Counted from the first letter of the stretch, positions 41,402-50,457 are shown. The stretch is 64,000 bases of DNA from Candidatus Margulisiibacteriota bacterium (GCA_041661965.1 JBAZTH010000001.1:372001-436000), one strand, 5' to 3'. The notes: a model not told the origin generated them from the sequence alone. Translations and numbers: made by a program.

Positions 41402-43298
41402 CGGTCGAAACCCGGTAGAGGACTTCGCACGCTTCCGCCCGGGTAAATTTAGCGTTCGGCTTGAAGGGTTGACCTTCAAGATACTTCAGCAAACCGGCGT
41501 TCTTGGCCGGCAGAATATTCTTGTTCGCCCAGAAATCGGCCGGGAGATCAGGGAAGGGGATGCCGGAGTAGAACTTCTCTTCGCTTAGCCCGGCATAACG
41601 CATCAAAATGGTGATCCCTTCCGCGCGGGTTAAAACTTTGTTCGGCCGGAAGGTCCCGTCGGGATAGCCGGTTACGTAGCGAATGATACTGCCGTAGTTT
41701 ATCTCCTTGGCCGCCCAGTGTTTTGGAGGGACATCCTTAAAGATCTTATTTTCGCCGTAAGGGATCATCGTCGCTTCCGGCTTGTCCAGGGTCCGAACGA
41801 GAAGGGTGACGAGTTCCGCTCTCGAGATCCCTTTTTCCGGGTAAAATTTGCCGTCCGGGTAGCCCTTGACCATGCCGAGCGTGACCGCGAGAGCGATCGG
41901 TTCGATCGCCCAGTAGCTCATCGGCGTGTCGGAGAAGGGGAGGAAGCGAAGAACTGTGACTTGGTCGGAATAGCTTTCGGCGGTCAGAACCTGGTTGGAA
42001 CTCAAAATTTCATAGCTGGTTTGTCCGGTCAGGGTGATGACGTTCCGGCCGACATAGAGAATCTGGTTTGCTTCGATCGACGCGGTGTTTTCCAAGGGGA
42101 GATTGTTGACGTAGATCTTGCTTAACGGCTCGATCGTGGTCAATTCCCGGACTTCGATGGTCGCGCCGAAAGCGGCGACCTTCCAAATGGTCTGTTTTTC
42201 CAGGATTTTAGTGACCGACCCTTCGCCGGAAACGATCACGTATGCTCGGTCGGTCACCAGGCGATTGGGGGGAGAGGTGATCTTTAAATAGCCTTTCTTG
42301 GCTTTGGCCCGTAGGGAAGAGCTCATGGTTTTTTCTCCGACATAGGAGAGAGAGAAGTAATGCGGGTTGTCCCCCGGCAGATTGGGGCGCTGGACGTAAG
42401 CGTAATCAAAACGATACCCTCTGTTGTAGAGGCCGACCCCCAGGGTCAGGCCGGTCCCGCCGTCTTCCTGGTTAAGACCCGCCCGGAGAAAAATATTTTG
42501 CTGCGGCACGTATTCCACTCCGGTATGGAGCAGCAGGCCTCCGCCCAAGGTTGAGTTTGGCAAGTCAAGTCCCAGACCGGCGACGACCGTCTGTTGATTC
42601 TTATAGAGCGCGTCTTCTTTGCCCAAAACGTTGATCGCGCCGCTGAATTTATAATAGCCGCCGATCTTGTCTTCCGTCCCCCGCCATTTCAGGCCGCTTC
42701 CGAGCAGGTTTTGCAGGGTCCCCGATAGTTTCAGCCAGGGGTTGTGGCGGTAGGTCGCCGAGAGATCGAGGGTCATGGCCGACGCTTTATCATTGGCGTT
42801 CCCGCTAAGGGTTTGATTGATCAGTTTAAGGTTGGCGCCGATCGCCAGGTTCTCGGGCGAATCAAAATCGCGGGCGTATGAGAAGACCAGGGCATGATTA
42901 TCATAACTCCCCGCTTCCCGGCTTGGGTCTTGAATGATCCGGCCGGTCGCCGGGTCGCGCATCGTCGCGAGCGAGCCGCCGGTGTTTAAGCCGGTAAAAC
43001 CGAGGCCAAAAACGCCGTACTTGGTCGGGAAAGCCCAGCCGGCGAGAGTGTATTGGGTTTCATCCATTGCTAATTTCCCGGCGGTGGCGGTAAATTGCGG
43101 GAATTCGATCTTGGTCAGGGCCGACGGATTGAGGAAAATGTCGCTGCCGTCGGTCGTTAAGCCGAGCGACGCGCCGCCCATCCCAAGCTGGCGGGCGTTG
43201 TAAATTGTGCTACTTGGGTCAAGGGTTGAACTGGCGAAAGCGGGGGTAAGACATAATGTCAAAAGTCCAATCGCGATATTTAATAAAGTCCGCGTCAT
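41346..43298 (-). CDS. PorV/UPF0164-like outer-membrane barrel with three SLH domains (paralogue 2)
   Basis: 650 residues. Signal peptide (MTRTLLNIAIGLLTLC...AFASS), then a PorV-like barrel (YNARQLGMGGASLG, FLNPSAL, through GYRFDYAYVQ and HYFSLSY), an Ig-like linker (about 335-450) and three SLH modules with GYPDGKFYPEKGISRAE, GYPDGTFRPNKVLTRAE and a final YLEG variant ending FTRAE. The layout equals that of 21722-23950, including the last YLEG module, so they are paralogues. It is the third gene of the 47826-41346 operon and overlaps the CTD-bearing gene by ATGA. It would anchor the outer membrane to the wall and may receive the upstream secreted protein. Confidence 0.8.
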   Translation of the reverse strand: MTRTLLNIAIGLLTLCLTPAFASSTLDPSSTIYNARQLGMGGASLGLTTDGSDIFLNPSALTKIEFPQFTATAGKLAMDETQYTLAGWAFPTKYGVFGLGFTGLNTGGSLATMRDPATGRIIQDPSREAGSYDNHALVFSYARDFDSPENLAIGANLKLINQTLSGNANDKASAMTLDLSATYRHNPWLKLSGTLQNLLGSGLKWRGTEDKIGGYYKFSGAINVLGKEDALYKNQQTVVAGLGLDLPNSTLGGGLLLHTGVEYVPQQNIFLRAGLNQEDGGTGLTLGVGLYNRGYRFDYAYVQRPNLPGDNPHYFSLSYVGEKTMSSSLRAKAKKGYLKITSPPNRLVTDRAYVIVSGEGSVTKILEKQTIWKVAAFGATIEVRELTTIEPLSKIYVNNLPLENTASIEANQILYVGRNVITLTGQTSYEILSSNQVLTAESYSDQVTVLRFLPFSDTPMSYWAIEPIALAVTLGMVKGYPDGKFYPEKGISRAELVTLLVRTLDKPEATMIPYGENKIFKDVPPKHWAAKEINYGSIIRYVTGYPDGTFRPNKVLTRAEGITILMRYAGLSEEKFYSGIPFPDLPADFWANKNILPAKNAGLLKYLEGQPFKPNAKFTRAEACEVLYRVSTVNRAVDYFWRTGTISLSQ

Positions 43299-45895
43299 TG
43301 CTTATACACCGTGATCTTTCCTTTGGCCAAAACTTTGCCGTCGGCGACGATCAAAACGATATAGATCCCATTCCCCGTCATCGTTCCGCCGTCGGAGCGA
43401 CCGTCCCAGGCGACTTCGTTATAACCGGCCCGTCCGCCGGCAGTGCCGGAGCTGTAGTTTTTCTTCGCGACTAAAGTTCCGGCCAGAGTGTGGATGGTGA
43501 GGGTGATGTTCGCTGGTTTGGATAACAGGTAAGAGATCGCCGCGTTCCCCTCCCCGGGATTGAAAGGATTAGGGTAGGTGAGCGGCACGCCGAGGACTGC
43601 CGGCTCCTTGTTTGCCTGAACGTAAAGCGGGGTGATCTCGTAAGTCGCTCCCTGACTTAAAGAGTCGAACGCTTCAATGGTGATCGAATGGATCCCGCTG
43701 GCCAGCGCCAGGGCGGGAGTGAAAGACGCGAAATAATACGAGCCTGTCAGGGCGAAAGTCAGGCTGGTCTTTGTTCCGTCGATATTGATCGTGCCGCCGG
43801 TGACCGGATTGATCGAGGAGACCCTGGCGGTTAACTGCGGCAATTCAGCGATCGGGTCCCCCGGGATCGCCTGGATGCCGTCGATCAGTAGCGTGACCTT
43901 TGGTTTGTCGTCCGTGACCACAAACGAGTACGCGGTAAATTCCGAGGTGGCTGAATTGCCGATCGCGTCGAACGGCCGGATCTCCAGGCGATGTTCGCTC
44001 CTGGTCAGGTTGGCGGAGAGCGGCATGGAAAAGATCTCTTGATCGGAATTGTAGAGGCCGTCGATCGGGTCGGCGGTCTGCCAGGCGCCGCCGTCGATCC
44101 GAAAGTCGACCTGCCCAATTCCGGCTTCATCGGTGGCGATCCCCAGGAAGGTCGGCCGGATATCGGTCGTCAGGTTGTTCGTGGGCGGGTTGAGGATTGC
44201 CGCAGTTGGCGGCGCGTAGTCGGGGACGCTGTCGGTCGTGTAGAAATAAAAGGATTGGTCGTTAGCCATCGCGCCGCCGCTTTCGTCCCGAACCTTGGTT
44301 TTCAACAAAGTGATAGTGTAGGTCTTGCCGGTTTCAAGCCCGGAGTGAGGGAAAGTGATCACCCGGCCGCTGGCATCGATCGTCGGGGTCCCTTTGATGA
44401 TGGTCGGCGTGGCGAAGATCCAATCGGCATTAACGGCGGTGGACATGCGCTTGTTAAAAGTGACGACGAAGGGCTGGTTGAGCGGCGCTTTGACGGCGCC
44501 GCCGGCCGGGATGGTCGAGCTGATGCTCGGGTCGATCCCGGGGGCGTAGGGATAGGTGACGCTGAAGTTCCGCATGCTGTTGGAACCGAGCCAGAACGAG
44601 GTCAGCAATTCTTTGATCACGCCGCCGGAATCGCCGATCAGGCTTCGGGCATATTCGTAATAAGGCCGGTCGCCGCTGTCCCGCCCGCTGCTTTTGTAAA
44701 AGGTTTTGGTGTAACCGTTGGTGTAAACCCGATAAACGGAATAGCCGGTCGGATATTGGAGCGCCGGTCCCTGCCTGACATAGGAGATCCCGTGAATATC
44801 CCGGCGGTAATTATCGGCGACGTGGCCGGAGACGACCGCCGCCGCCAAGGGATAATTAAATCCGCCGGCGCTGTAGGTTAGCGTCTCTAGCGTGTCGCGG
44901 AAGCTCTGGCCGTTATCGATCGCGGTCGTCCCCTCCACGGTCGGCAGGTCGATCGGGTAATCGCGCTGGGTCGCGCCGTCGATAATGACCCCGGTAAAAT
45001 CGTAAGCCGGATAGCTGGAGAAAATAAAGGTCTTTTTGGCTTCCGCCGTCACCAGGTCGCGGACGGCGTTGATATTGATCCGGCCGTTGCCGGCGGACTG
45101 GACCGAATCGGCAAAGACAAAATTATAGTGTTTATAACTGAAACTGTAATTGTAAACGCTGTCGGTCGCCGAGTCGGCGGTGACGTACTGGGTGAAATTG
45201 TCGCGGAGCGGATTCAGGTTGTCGCTGATCCAGTTGGTGGTGTAGTCGGCTTTCTTGTCATAATAGCCGGGGACCGGGTTCAGGCGATAGTCGGGGTTAT
45301 TCAAGTCGCTGGCCCCGGTAAAAGGGGCGAAGCGGGCTTTGAATTGGTTCTTGGCCTGATCGCCGGAATCGGTTGTCCAGATATCGACCTGGTTGCCGTT
45401 TAAGACCAGAAAGGCCGGTTTATCGGCGAGGGCGTTGAGATCGGCGACGGTCGAATCGATGATCTTGTCGCAGACCGAATAGGGGATCCCGCGCGCGCCG
45501 GTGCTGTCGGGGGTGCGGCCTTCGGCATAGCGCGGATCGGACAGCACGGCAAAACTGAAGAGATACTCGCCGGTCGGCCGTTCCAGCGTGGTGACGCTCC
45601 GTTCCGGGCCCAGGGCGCCGCCGGAGCGGACCCGGTATTTGTAGGTCGTGTTGGACCAAAGCCCGCTGACCCGGCAGTAGTGATAGTTCGTGGCGCCGCT
45701 GACCGTCGCGGTCGCGTAATAGCCGCCGATCCCGTATTCGATCGCCGTGGCAGCCGCTTCGTCGGTCGTAGTCCAGGTGACGATAAATGAAGTGTCGTCG
45801 ACACTGGTCAATTCCTCATTGATTATATTGACCGTGGCCAAGACCGGAGCGGCGGCGATCAGGAAAAGCAAGGCGATCAGTAATTTATTTTTCAT
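43295..45895 (-). CDS. Secreted pseudo-phosphoesterase with Ig-like domains and CTD/FlgD-like C-terminus
   Basis: 866 residues. Signal peptide (LLIALLFLIAAAPVLA), an FN3-like purple-acid-phosphatase-type N-domain (about 22-105), then a calcineurin-like phosphoesterase fold (about 112-420) whose metal motifs are altered: SDPRY for D.H, NGNQVD for GD..D, GYYDKK for GNHD and SGHVADN for GH.H. Next come a Big_5-like domain (about 455-555, VTFNKRMS), two Ig-like domains, and a C-terminal FlgD-Ig/CTD-like domain (YPNPFNPGEG, GIYIVLIVADG). It is probably exported and surface-attached, with a binding rather than enzymatic role. It starts 2 bases after the barrel gene and overlaps the PorV-SLH gene by ATGA. 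Confidence 0.75.
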   Translation of the reverse strand: MKNKLLIALLFLIAAAPVLATVNIINEELTSVDDTSFIVTWTTTDEAAATAIEYGIGGYYATATVSGATNYHYCRVSGLWSNTTYKYRVRSGGALGPERSVTTLERPTGEYLFSFAVLSDPRYAEGRTPDSTGARGIPYSVCDKIIDSTVADLNALADKPAFLVLNGNQVDIWTTDSGDQAKNQFKARFAPFTGASDLNNPDYRLNPVPGYYDKKADYTTNWISDNLNPLRDNFTQYVTADSATDSVYNYSFSYKHYNFVFADSVQSAGNGRININAVRDLVTAEAKKTFIFSSYPAYDFTGVIIDGATQRDYPIDLPTVEGTTAIDNGQSFRDTLETLTYSAGGFNYPLAAAVVSGHVADNYRRDIHGISYVRQGPALQYPTGYSVYRVYTNGYTKTFYKSSGRDSGDRPYYEYARSLIGDSGGVIKELLTSFWLGSNSMRNFSVTYPYAPGIDPSISSTIPAGGAVKAPLNQPFVVTFNKRMSTAVNADWIFATPTIIKGTPTIDASGRVITFPHSGLETGKTYTITLLKTKVRDESGGAMANDQSFYFYTTDSVPDYAPPTAAILNPPTNNLTTDIRPTFLGIATDEAGIGQVDFRIDGGAWQTADPIDGLYNSDQEIFSMPLSANLTRSEHRLEIRPFDAIGNSATSEFTAYSFVVTDDKPKVTLLIDGIQAIPGDPIAELPQLTARVSSINPVTGGTINIDGTKTSLTFALTGSYYFASFTPALALASGIHSITIEAFDSLSQGATYEITPLYVQANKEPAVLGVPLTYPNPFNPGEGNAAISYLLSKPANITLTIHTLAGTLVAKKNYSSGTAGGRAGYNEVAWDGRSDGGTMTGNGIYIVLIVADGKVLAKGKITVYKQ

Positions 45896-45897
45896 GG

Positions 45898-47826
45898 TTA
45901 AAACCTGTAGGTTATCCCGACCGACTGGATCAGTTTGATATCTGAAAAGTTGAATTCTTTTTTGCCGTTACTGCCTGCCCCTTTAGTCCCATAGGCGCTG
46001 GCTGTCGAGGCGGGATCGAATTCCGCCTGGTAAGCGACCTTCCACGGTTCTTTCTCGACTGCTAGTCCGCCGAAAACGGTCTTGCTCAAATCGAGATTGT
46101 TCGAGTCAAACTGGAGGACATTGATAATTGATAAGGCATTGTACCCAATAGCGCCCTCTACTTTGTAACCCCACAGGTTGATCAGGGCGCCGAGGTCCAT
46201 TTTAGGCGGCAAGCCGCCGGCGACCGCGAACGTGTTGTCCAGGCTTTTTTGTTCGTCGGCGGTCAGGCCGGTGGCGGTCGGTTTAAAGAGCCAGGTTAGG
46301 CCGTAACGGACCGTTATCGGCAGTAAAAACAACTGACTTTCAATGCCGACGTGGAGAAAATTCAGGTCGCGGACCACGATGTCCCGCGGCTGATTGCTGC
46401 TGTCATTGACCCGTAAGGTGATCGGATTCTGGTTCTGTTCCCAGTCGAGCGCGATCAGGAAGGGGCGCTTGAAGGCGACCCCGTAACGAAATCTTTTCGG
46501 CAGAGTGAAGATCTTTTCTTCTTCCATCAGCAGTTTGGTCTCTCCCGCTTCATAAGAGGTGACCCAGTGGTCGCTGATCGGCGACCAGCTGGCCGGACTT
46601 CCCGGCTGAAAGAGGGTGCCGGCCTCCTCCGTGTTGATCTGCCGGTATGAATAGAAAGCGGAGAGGCCGCTCCCTTTCATGGCGATCGCGGAGTTGGTGA
46701 AATTCTCGAACATCAGGCCGAGGACGAGCCAATCGTTAACGTCGTACATCATGCCGAGGTCGAAGCGGCTGGCCGTTCCCCGGTAAAAGCCGCGGTATTT
46801 GGCGTTGGCGACGATCTCGCCGGACGGGAGTTTGATCTGTTTCCGGGAGTAACCGGCGGAGGTGCCGTAGAGGTCGGGGTCGACCATCCAGTTGCCGCCG
46901 GAGTTGGGATCGTTGGGATCGAAATTCGGAACGTAAACGAGCTGGTCGGTCGCGTCGGACGGAACGACGGTCCGGATGTCGTTGTCGATCTCGCCATAGG
47001 CGGAGATCGGGATCAGATTGAGCCCGGCGTGGAAGTTTTGGTAGTTGCCGGCGATTGTGCCGATGAATGGCGAGTCAACCTTGAGATCGTTTCGAAGCTC
47101 CGCCAGATTGTGGACCGGAATGGTCACCTCCTGGGAGAGAAAGCCGCTCCAGACCGGGGCGGTGGTTTCAGTCGTCGTGATCAGGCTTCCCGAACGGAAG
47201 GTGTAATGAAGGATCCCGGTATTGTCGATGTAAAGGTCGTCGGAACGGAAATTATGAAGATCGGCGAACATTTTGCCGGTGACCGGGAAAATCCCGGCCA
47301 TTTCCAGGTCGGTCTCGACCGGATTCCTGGTCGAAAAACCGACTACCAGCCACTCATTGACCCGCTGGGCGGCGGAAAAGTTTAAGCCGGAAGCGGCGCT
47401 TTCGGCGTTGGTTTGGCTCAAGAGATCGACCTTGGCCGCGGTGGCGTTGGCGGGCGTATCTTCTTGCTCGCGGAAAAAGATCCCGTAATTAACTTTAGCG
47501 TTGTTGCCCGGGTTATTGTTGAGGTCGATCGAGCCGCTTTGTTCGTCGATCGGCGAGGTTTTAATCCCTTTAAAGCGGCTGGAACCGAGGTACCCATCGA
47601 GCGAATATTCGCTCAATTTAAGCTTCGAAAGGGAGGCCGGGTTCCAAAGCACAGTTTTTTGCCCCAAAGAGATGGTCGTAAAATAACTGCCGAAACCGGG
47701 ATAGGGGTTTTCCAGCGGTGGTAATTTTAAATTAAGGTTAACATAGGGAAAACTTACTTCGATCGCGTGGGCCGCGGTCATCAATAAAATAAAGGCGACC
47801 GGGAATAAAATCCTCCACAACTTCAT
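45898..47826 (-). CDS. Outer-membrane beta-barrel protein
   Basis: 642 residues from the second in-frame ATG. I chose 47826 because the first ATG (47835) overlaps the -10 box, and the second lies exactly where a leaderless start is expected. A signal peptide (FPVAFILLMTAAHA) is followed by alternating amphipathic strands throughout and a terminal Phe (VGITYRF), the usual signal for BAM-assisted insertion. It keeps a PorV/FadL-like feature (LWNPASLSKL) near the start but has no SLH module. It is first in the operon with the CTD protein and the PorV-SLH protein, suggesting it is part of the same surface apparatus. Exact family is uncertain. Confidence 0.7.
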   Translation of the reverse strand: MKLWRILFPVAFILLMTAAHAIEVSFPYVNLNLKLPPLENPYPGFGSYFTTISLGQKTVLWNPASLSKLKLSEYSLDGYLGSSRFKGIKTSPIDEQSGSIDLNNNPGNNAKVNYGIFFREQEDTPANATAAKVDLLSQTNAESAASGLNFSAAQRVNEWLVVGFSTRNPVETDLEMAGIFPVTGKMFADLHNFRSDDLYIDNTGILHYTFRSGSLITTTETTAPVWSGFLSQEVTIPVHNLAELRNDLKVDSPFIGTIAGNYQNFHAGLNLIPISAYGEIDNDIRTVVPSDATDQLVYVPNFDPNDPNSGGNWMVDPDLYGTSAGYSRKQIKLPSGEIVANAKYRGFYRGTASRFDLGMMYDVNDWLVLGLMFENFTNSAIAMKGSGLSAFYSYRQINTEEAGTLFQPGSPASWSPISDHWVTSYEAGETKLLMEEEKIFTLPKRFRYGVAFKRPFLIALDWEQNQNPITLRVNDSSNQPRDIVVRDLNFLHVGIESQLFLLPITVRYGLTWLFKPTATGLTADEQKSLDNTFAVAGGLPPKMDLGALINLWGYKVEGAIGYNALSIINVLQFDSNNLDLSKTVFGGLAVEKEPWKVAYQAEFDPASTASAYGTKGAGSNGKKEFNFSDIKLIQSVGITYRF

Positions 47827-47833
47827 TAAGCGC

Positions 47834-47862
47834 ATTTTAAGTTAGCGAGTTGTTTTTGTCAA
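47834..47862 (-). promoter_or_regulatory. Promoter of the surface-protein operon
   Basis: On the minus strand TTGACA (47862-47857), a 17-base spacer and TAAAAT (47839-47834) match the sigma-70 consensus closely. The ATG at 47826 follows 7 bases after the -10, so the message would be leaderless. Confidence 0.65.
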
Positions 47863-47883
47863 TGAAAAAAGCCGTGCTATAAT
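47856..47883 (+). promoter_or_regulatory. Promoter of coaE, overlapping the divergent promoter
   Basis: TTGTCA (47856-47861), a 16-base spacer and TATAAT (47878-47883), 9 bases before the coaE ATG. Its -35 box shares five bases with the -35 box of the divergent minus-strand promoter. Confidence 0.6.
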
Positions 47884-47892
47884 AAAAATCAA

Positions 47893-48483
47893 ATGCCAAA
47901 CCATAAGGTAATCGGCTTGACCGGGCCGATCGGCTCCGGGAAGAATGAAGTTGCCCGATTATTCGCCAAAGCCGGGGCGACGGTGATCGATGTCGATCAA
48001 GTCGCTCATGAACTTTACCGCCGCGATTATCCGCTTTGGCAAAGGCTGGTTGAAAAATTCGGCGCGGTCATTCTAAAAAAGGGGGGGGAGATCGACCGGC
48101 AGAAGCTTGGCGCCATCGTTTTTGCCGATCCCCGGAAGCTTAAACAGCTGAATAAATTAGTTCATCCCGCCTTAAAAAAAGAAATAGAACGTAGAACGCG
48201 GAACGTAGAACGTGGAACACGGGACGTGGTGATAAATGCGGCTCTTCTGAAAGAGATCGGCCTCATTCCACTTGTAGATGAGGTTTGGGTCGTGACTGCC
48301 AGCGAGAAAGCCCGATTAGCCCGCCTGTTGAAAAAAGGGTTGCTTAGAAAACAAGCCAGTGAACGAATGAAGGCCCAACCGGTAGCCGCTAATTTTTTAC
48401 GAATCGCCGATAAAATAGTGGATAATAACGGCACTCTCCAGACCTTAAAAAAACAAATTTCGCCTTTTATTCGCGCAAGTTGA
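47893..48483 (+). CDS. coaE: Dephospho-CoA kinase
   Basis: 196 residues. It phosphorylates dephospho-CoA in the last step of CoA synthesis. The P-loop reads GPIGSGKN, with Asn where Ser/Thr is usual. VIDVDQVAHELY, KLNKLVHPALKKEI and the VWVVTASEKARLARL lid region fit the family. Residues 99-112 are encoded by six tandem heptamers (48187-48228), yet the distance from the HPAL motif to the following core strand is near normal, so the repeat seems to have replaced rather than lengthened this segment. It is divergent from the surface-protein operon. Confidence 0.9.
   Translation: MPNHKVIGLTGPIGSGKNEVARLFAKAGATVIDVDQVAHELYRRDYPLWQRLVEKFGAVILKKGGEIDRQKLGAIVFADPRKLKQLNKLVHPALKKEIERRTRNVERGTRDVVINAALLKEIGLIPLVDEVWVVTASEKARLARLLKKGLLRKQASERMKAQPVAANFLRIADKIVDNNGTLQTLKKQISPFIRAS
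48187..48228 (+). repeat. Six tandem heptamers inside coaE
   Basis: Units are GAACGTA, GAACGCG, GAACGTA, GAACGTG, GAACACG and GGACGTG. They total 42 bases and stay in frame. Related GAACGTA/GAACGTG tracts are known mostly from intergenic DNA of other bacteria. Confidence 0.85.
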
Positions 48484-48521
48484 GCTTGGGGTTTCTCGAT
48501 ATGTAAATAAAGGGGTGTAGC

Positions 48522-49802
48522 ATGTCAAAAATTAACAATTATTATCATCGGGCGGCCGAGATCTACCATCGGATCTTTAATCGTTCTTATCCTCAAGTGG
48601 CGACCAAGCCGGTCCTTTCGGTTGCCGGTCTTTTTCATGAGATTACCGATATTAAACAAACCCTGGCCGATGTCGCTTATAAGTTTCAAGTGGAAGCGAG
48701 CGGCGTATACAATAAATATTGTTTGCGGCAGTCAACGGCCGGCGGCGCGCTCGGCTCCTTGATCAGGATAAAAGGACATGCCGGCGGGGTCGTTACGATC
48801 GGCGACCTCCATGGGAATGTCGACCGCTTAAACGCGATCTTAAAAGAGTTCGGGCCCCAGCTCCGTTCGGGCGAACTTTCTTTGGTTTTTCTGGGCGACC
48901 TTATCCATCCGGAAAGAACCAATCTGGCGGACATGCGGGCCTCTCTCGGCCTGCTGAACGCGGTCATTCAACTGAAAAACACCTTTCCCGATCGGGTCCA
49001 TATTTTAAGGGGCAATCATGATGTTATCCTGGACGGAATAAAATCTCCAGCCGACCGCCGCCGGGTGATCGATCATGTTTTAAACCATCAGCGCGATCCC
49101 GGCTTAAAATTATTTGTTGATCTCCAGAACCTTAATGCCCTCGATCCGTCGGCGAGGGGGTTGCGGTTGGGAAAAAATGTCGATCCGAAAGATCCGCGCA
49201 CTTTTGTCCCCCAAACGGTCGAGTTTCTCCGCTATTTGGTCAATTACTATCAAAACCAGGGGAAAAGCTTGGCCGAGATCGACCAGATCGTCGCCGGTTA
49301 CCAGTCTTTCTTCGACGGCTGCCCGCTGCAGGCGGTCGTTCAGCATAAAGACGGGGTGATTTACATGGCGCATTCAGCGATCCCCAATCTTCCTTTTCCC
49401 TCCACTCGGGAGATGGTCGAAATGAAAAATAATCAGCAACAGGTTGATCAGATCCTTTGGAACCGGTTTGAAGAAACGCCCGATACTTCAAAAGAACAGT
49501 ACGGCAAATCGCATATTAAAGCGGCCATTAATCGGTTGGCTGTGGAATTTGGGGTCGCTCCGTCGCAAGTCTATATTTATTCCGGCCACGAGCGGGAAAA
49601 ATCATGGGCAACTTCTCCGGACGCGGCCCAGCCGAACTACAAGATAATTCATTCGAACGTTGATAATAACTTTGGGGTCGGTTTGTTTGGCGAGAGCTTG
49701 ATCCGGGACCGCTTACACGTTAAAAAAGGGTGGATCCCTTTCTCAACGGTCTATGAGATGGGGAATGCTCGCGACGCTAGCTCTTTGCCGGCGGCCGCTT
49801 AA
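48522..49802 (+). CDS. PPP-type metallophosphoesterase
   Basis: 426 residues, no signal peptide. Ribosome site AAGGGG upstream of the ATG. The PPP signature is complete: GDLHGN (about 94), FLGDLIHPER (about 124), RGNHD (about 164), a conserved His in YMAHSAIP and a GHERE-type site (about 355). The core resembles serine/threonine phosphatases or diadenosine-tetraphosphatase-like enzymes, but flanking parts (about 1-80, and the region between GNHD and YMAHS) are unfamiliar. Substrate unknown. Its 3-prime end overlaps the convergent gene by 26 bases. Confidence 0.75.
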   Translation: MSKINNYYHRAAEIYHRIFNRSYPQVATKPVLSVAGLFHEITDIKQTLADVAYKFQVEASGVYNKYCLRQSTAGGALGSLIRIKGHAGGVVTIGDLHGNVDRLNAILKEFGPQLRSGELSLVFLGDLIHPERTNLADMRASLGLLNAVIQLKNTFPDRVHILRGNHDVILDGIKSPADRRRVIDHVLNHQRDPGLKLFVDLQNLNALDPSARGLRLGKNVDPKDPRTFVPQTVEFLRYLVNYYQNQGKSLAEIDQIVAGYQSFFDGCPLQAVVQHKDGVIYMAHSAIPNLPFPSTREMVEMKNNQQQVDQILWNRFEETPDTSKEQYGKSHIKAAINRLAVEFGVAPSQVYIYSGHEREKSWATSPDAAQPNYKIIHSNVDNNFGVGLFGESLIRDRLHVKKGWIPFSTVYEMGNARDASSLPAAA

Positions 49803-50457
49803 GCGGAGGCAGGACCGGGATCCCCTGATAACCGTAGTTCCTTAATTGTTCCAAGGAAAAAAAGAGGCTTTTTGTTCCGGTTGGATTCACGACTTTTTTA
49901 TCCGCCGCCAGGCGGTCGCTGACCGCGACCGAAACGATCGAGGAAAAACCCGGCCCGCCGTGTTCCTTGTCCATTTTCCCCAGCATCGCGCAATAGAGCG
50001 GCGTTTCCAGCTCGTCGATCGATGGGTCGGCCGTTACTCCGGTGATCGCCAGGAAAAGACGGCGGTGAACTCCCGGTCCGACCATTGTCAGCTGCTCAAA
50101 CGCTTCGCTGAAAGCCCTTAATTCCTGCTTTTCCGGACGGCAGAGACCGTAAGTCTCAATTTCTTTGCCGCTTTCAAAAGTGTGGAAGAGGAAATTAAGC
50201 CGCTGAAAAGTCGTGGTGCTTATTCGGTTGGCGTGGAAAAATTTTCTTTGCAGATCGTGAAGGAAAGCGTCTTTGATCTCCGGCCGATCGAGCGTTTGCC
50301 AGGCGGTTTCCGTCGCCAGAGCGATCCGTCTTTTAACAAAGTCATGCGGGGTGGAAAGCGTTCCGCTAACGCAGTTTCCTATTTTAATTAGATTGATCAC
50401 AAGTAGTTCTCGCTTAGTTTTTTGTTTAATTTCAGCGTTTTTGTTATAATTTCTCAT
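49777..50457 (-). CDS. Uncharacterised protein, about 226 residues
   Basis: No family recognised. No signal peptide or membrane segment. The start is uncertain: a longer frame reaches 50652 but lies antisense inside uvrB and its extra residues look like shadow translation, so I take the ATG at 50457; a GTG at 50400 is also possible. Starting at 50457 the gene overlaps the uvrB start by two bases and covers the uvrB promoter. The body has mixed helix ([25 protein letters not shown], charged) and Gly-rich stretches ([18 protein letters not shown]). It is convergent with the phosphatase gene. Confidence 0.55.
   Translation of the reverse strand: MRNYNKNAEIKQKTKRELLVINLIKIGNCVSGTLSTPHDFVKRRIALATETAWQTLDRPEIKDAFLHDLQRKFFHANRISTTTFQRLNFLFHTFESGKEIETYGLCRPEKQELRAFSEAFEQLTMVGPGVHRRLFLAITGVTADPSIDELETPLYCAMLGKMDKEHGGPGFSSIVSVAVSDRLAADKKVVNPTGTKSLFFSLEQLRNYGYQGIPVLPPLKRPPAKS
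50422..50450 (+). promoter_or_regulatory. uvrB promoter, leaderless
   Basis: TTGTTT (50422-50427), a 17-base spacer and a perfect TATAAT (50445-50450) lie 5 bases before the uvrB ATG at 50456. Initiation 6 to 7 bases after the -10 would fall on the start codon itself. No LexA-type operator was recognised. Confidence 0.65.
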
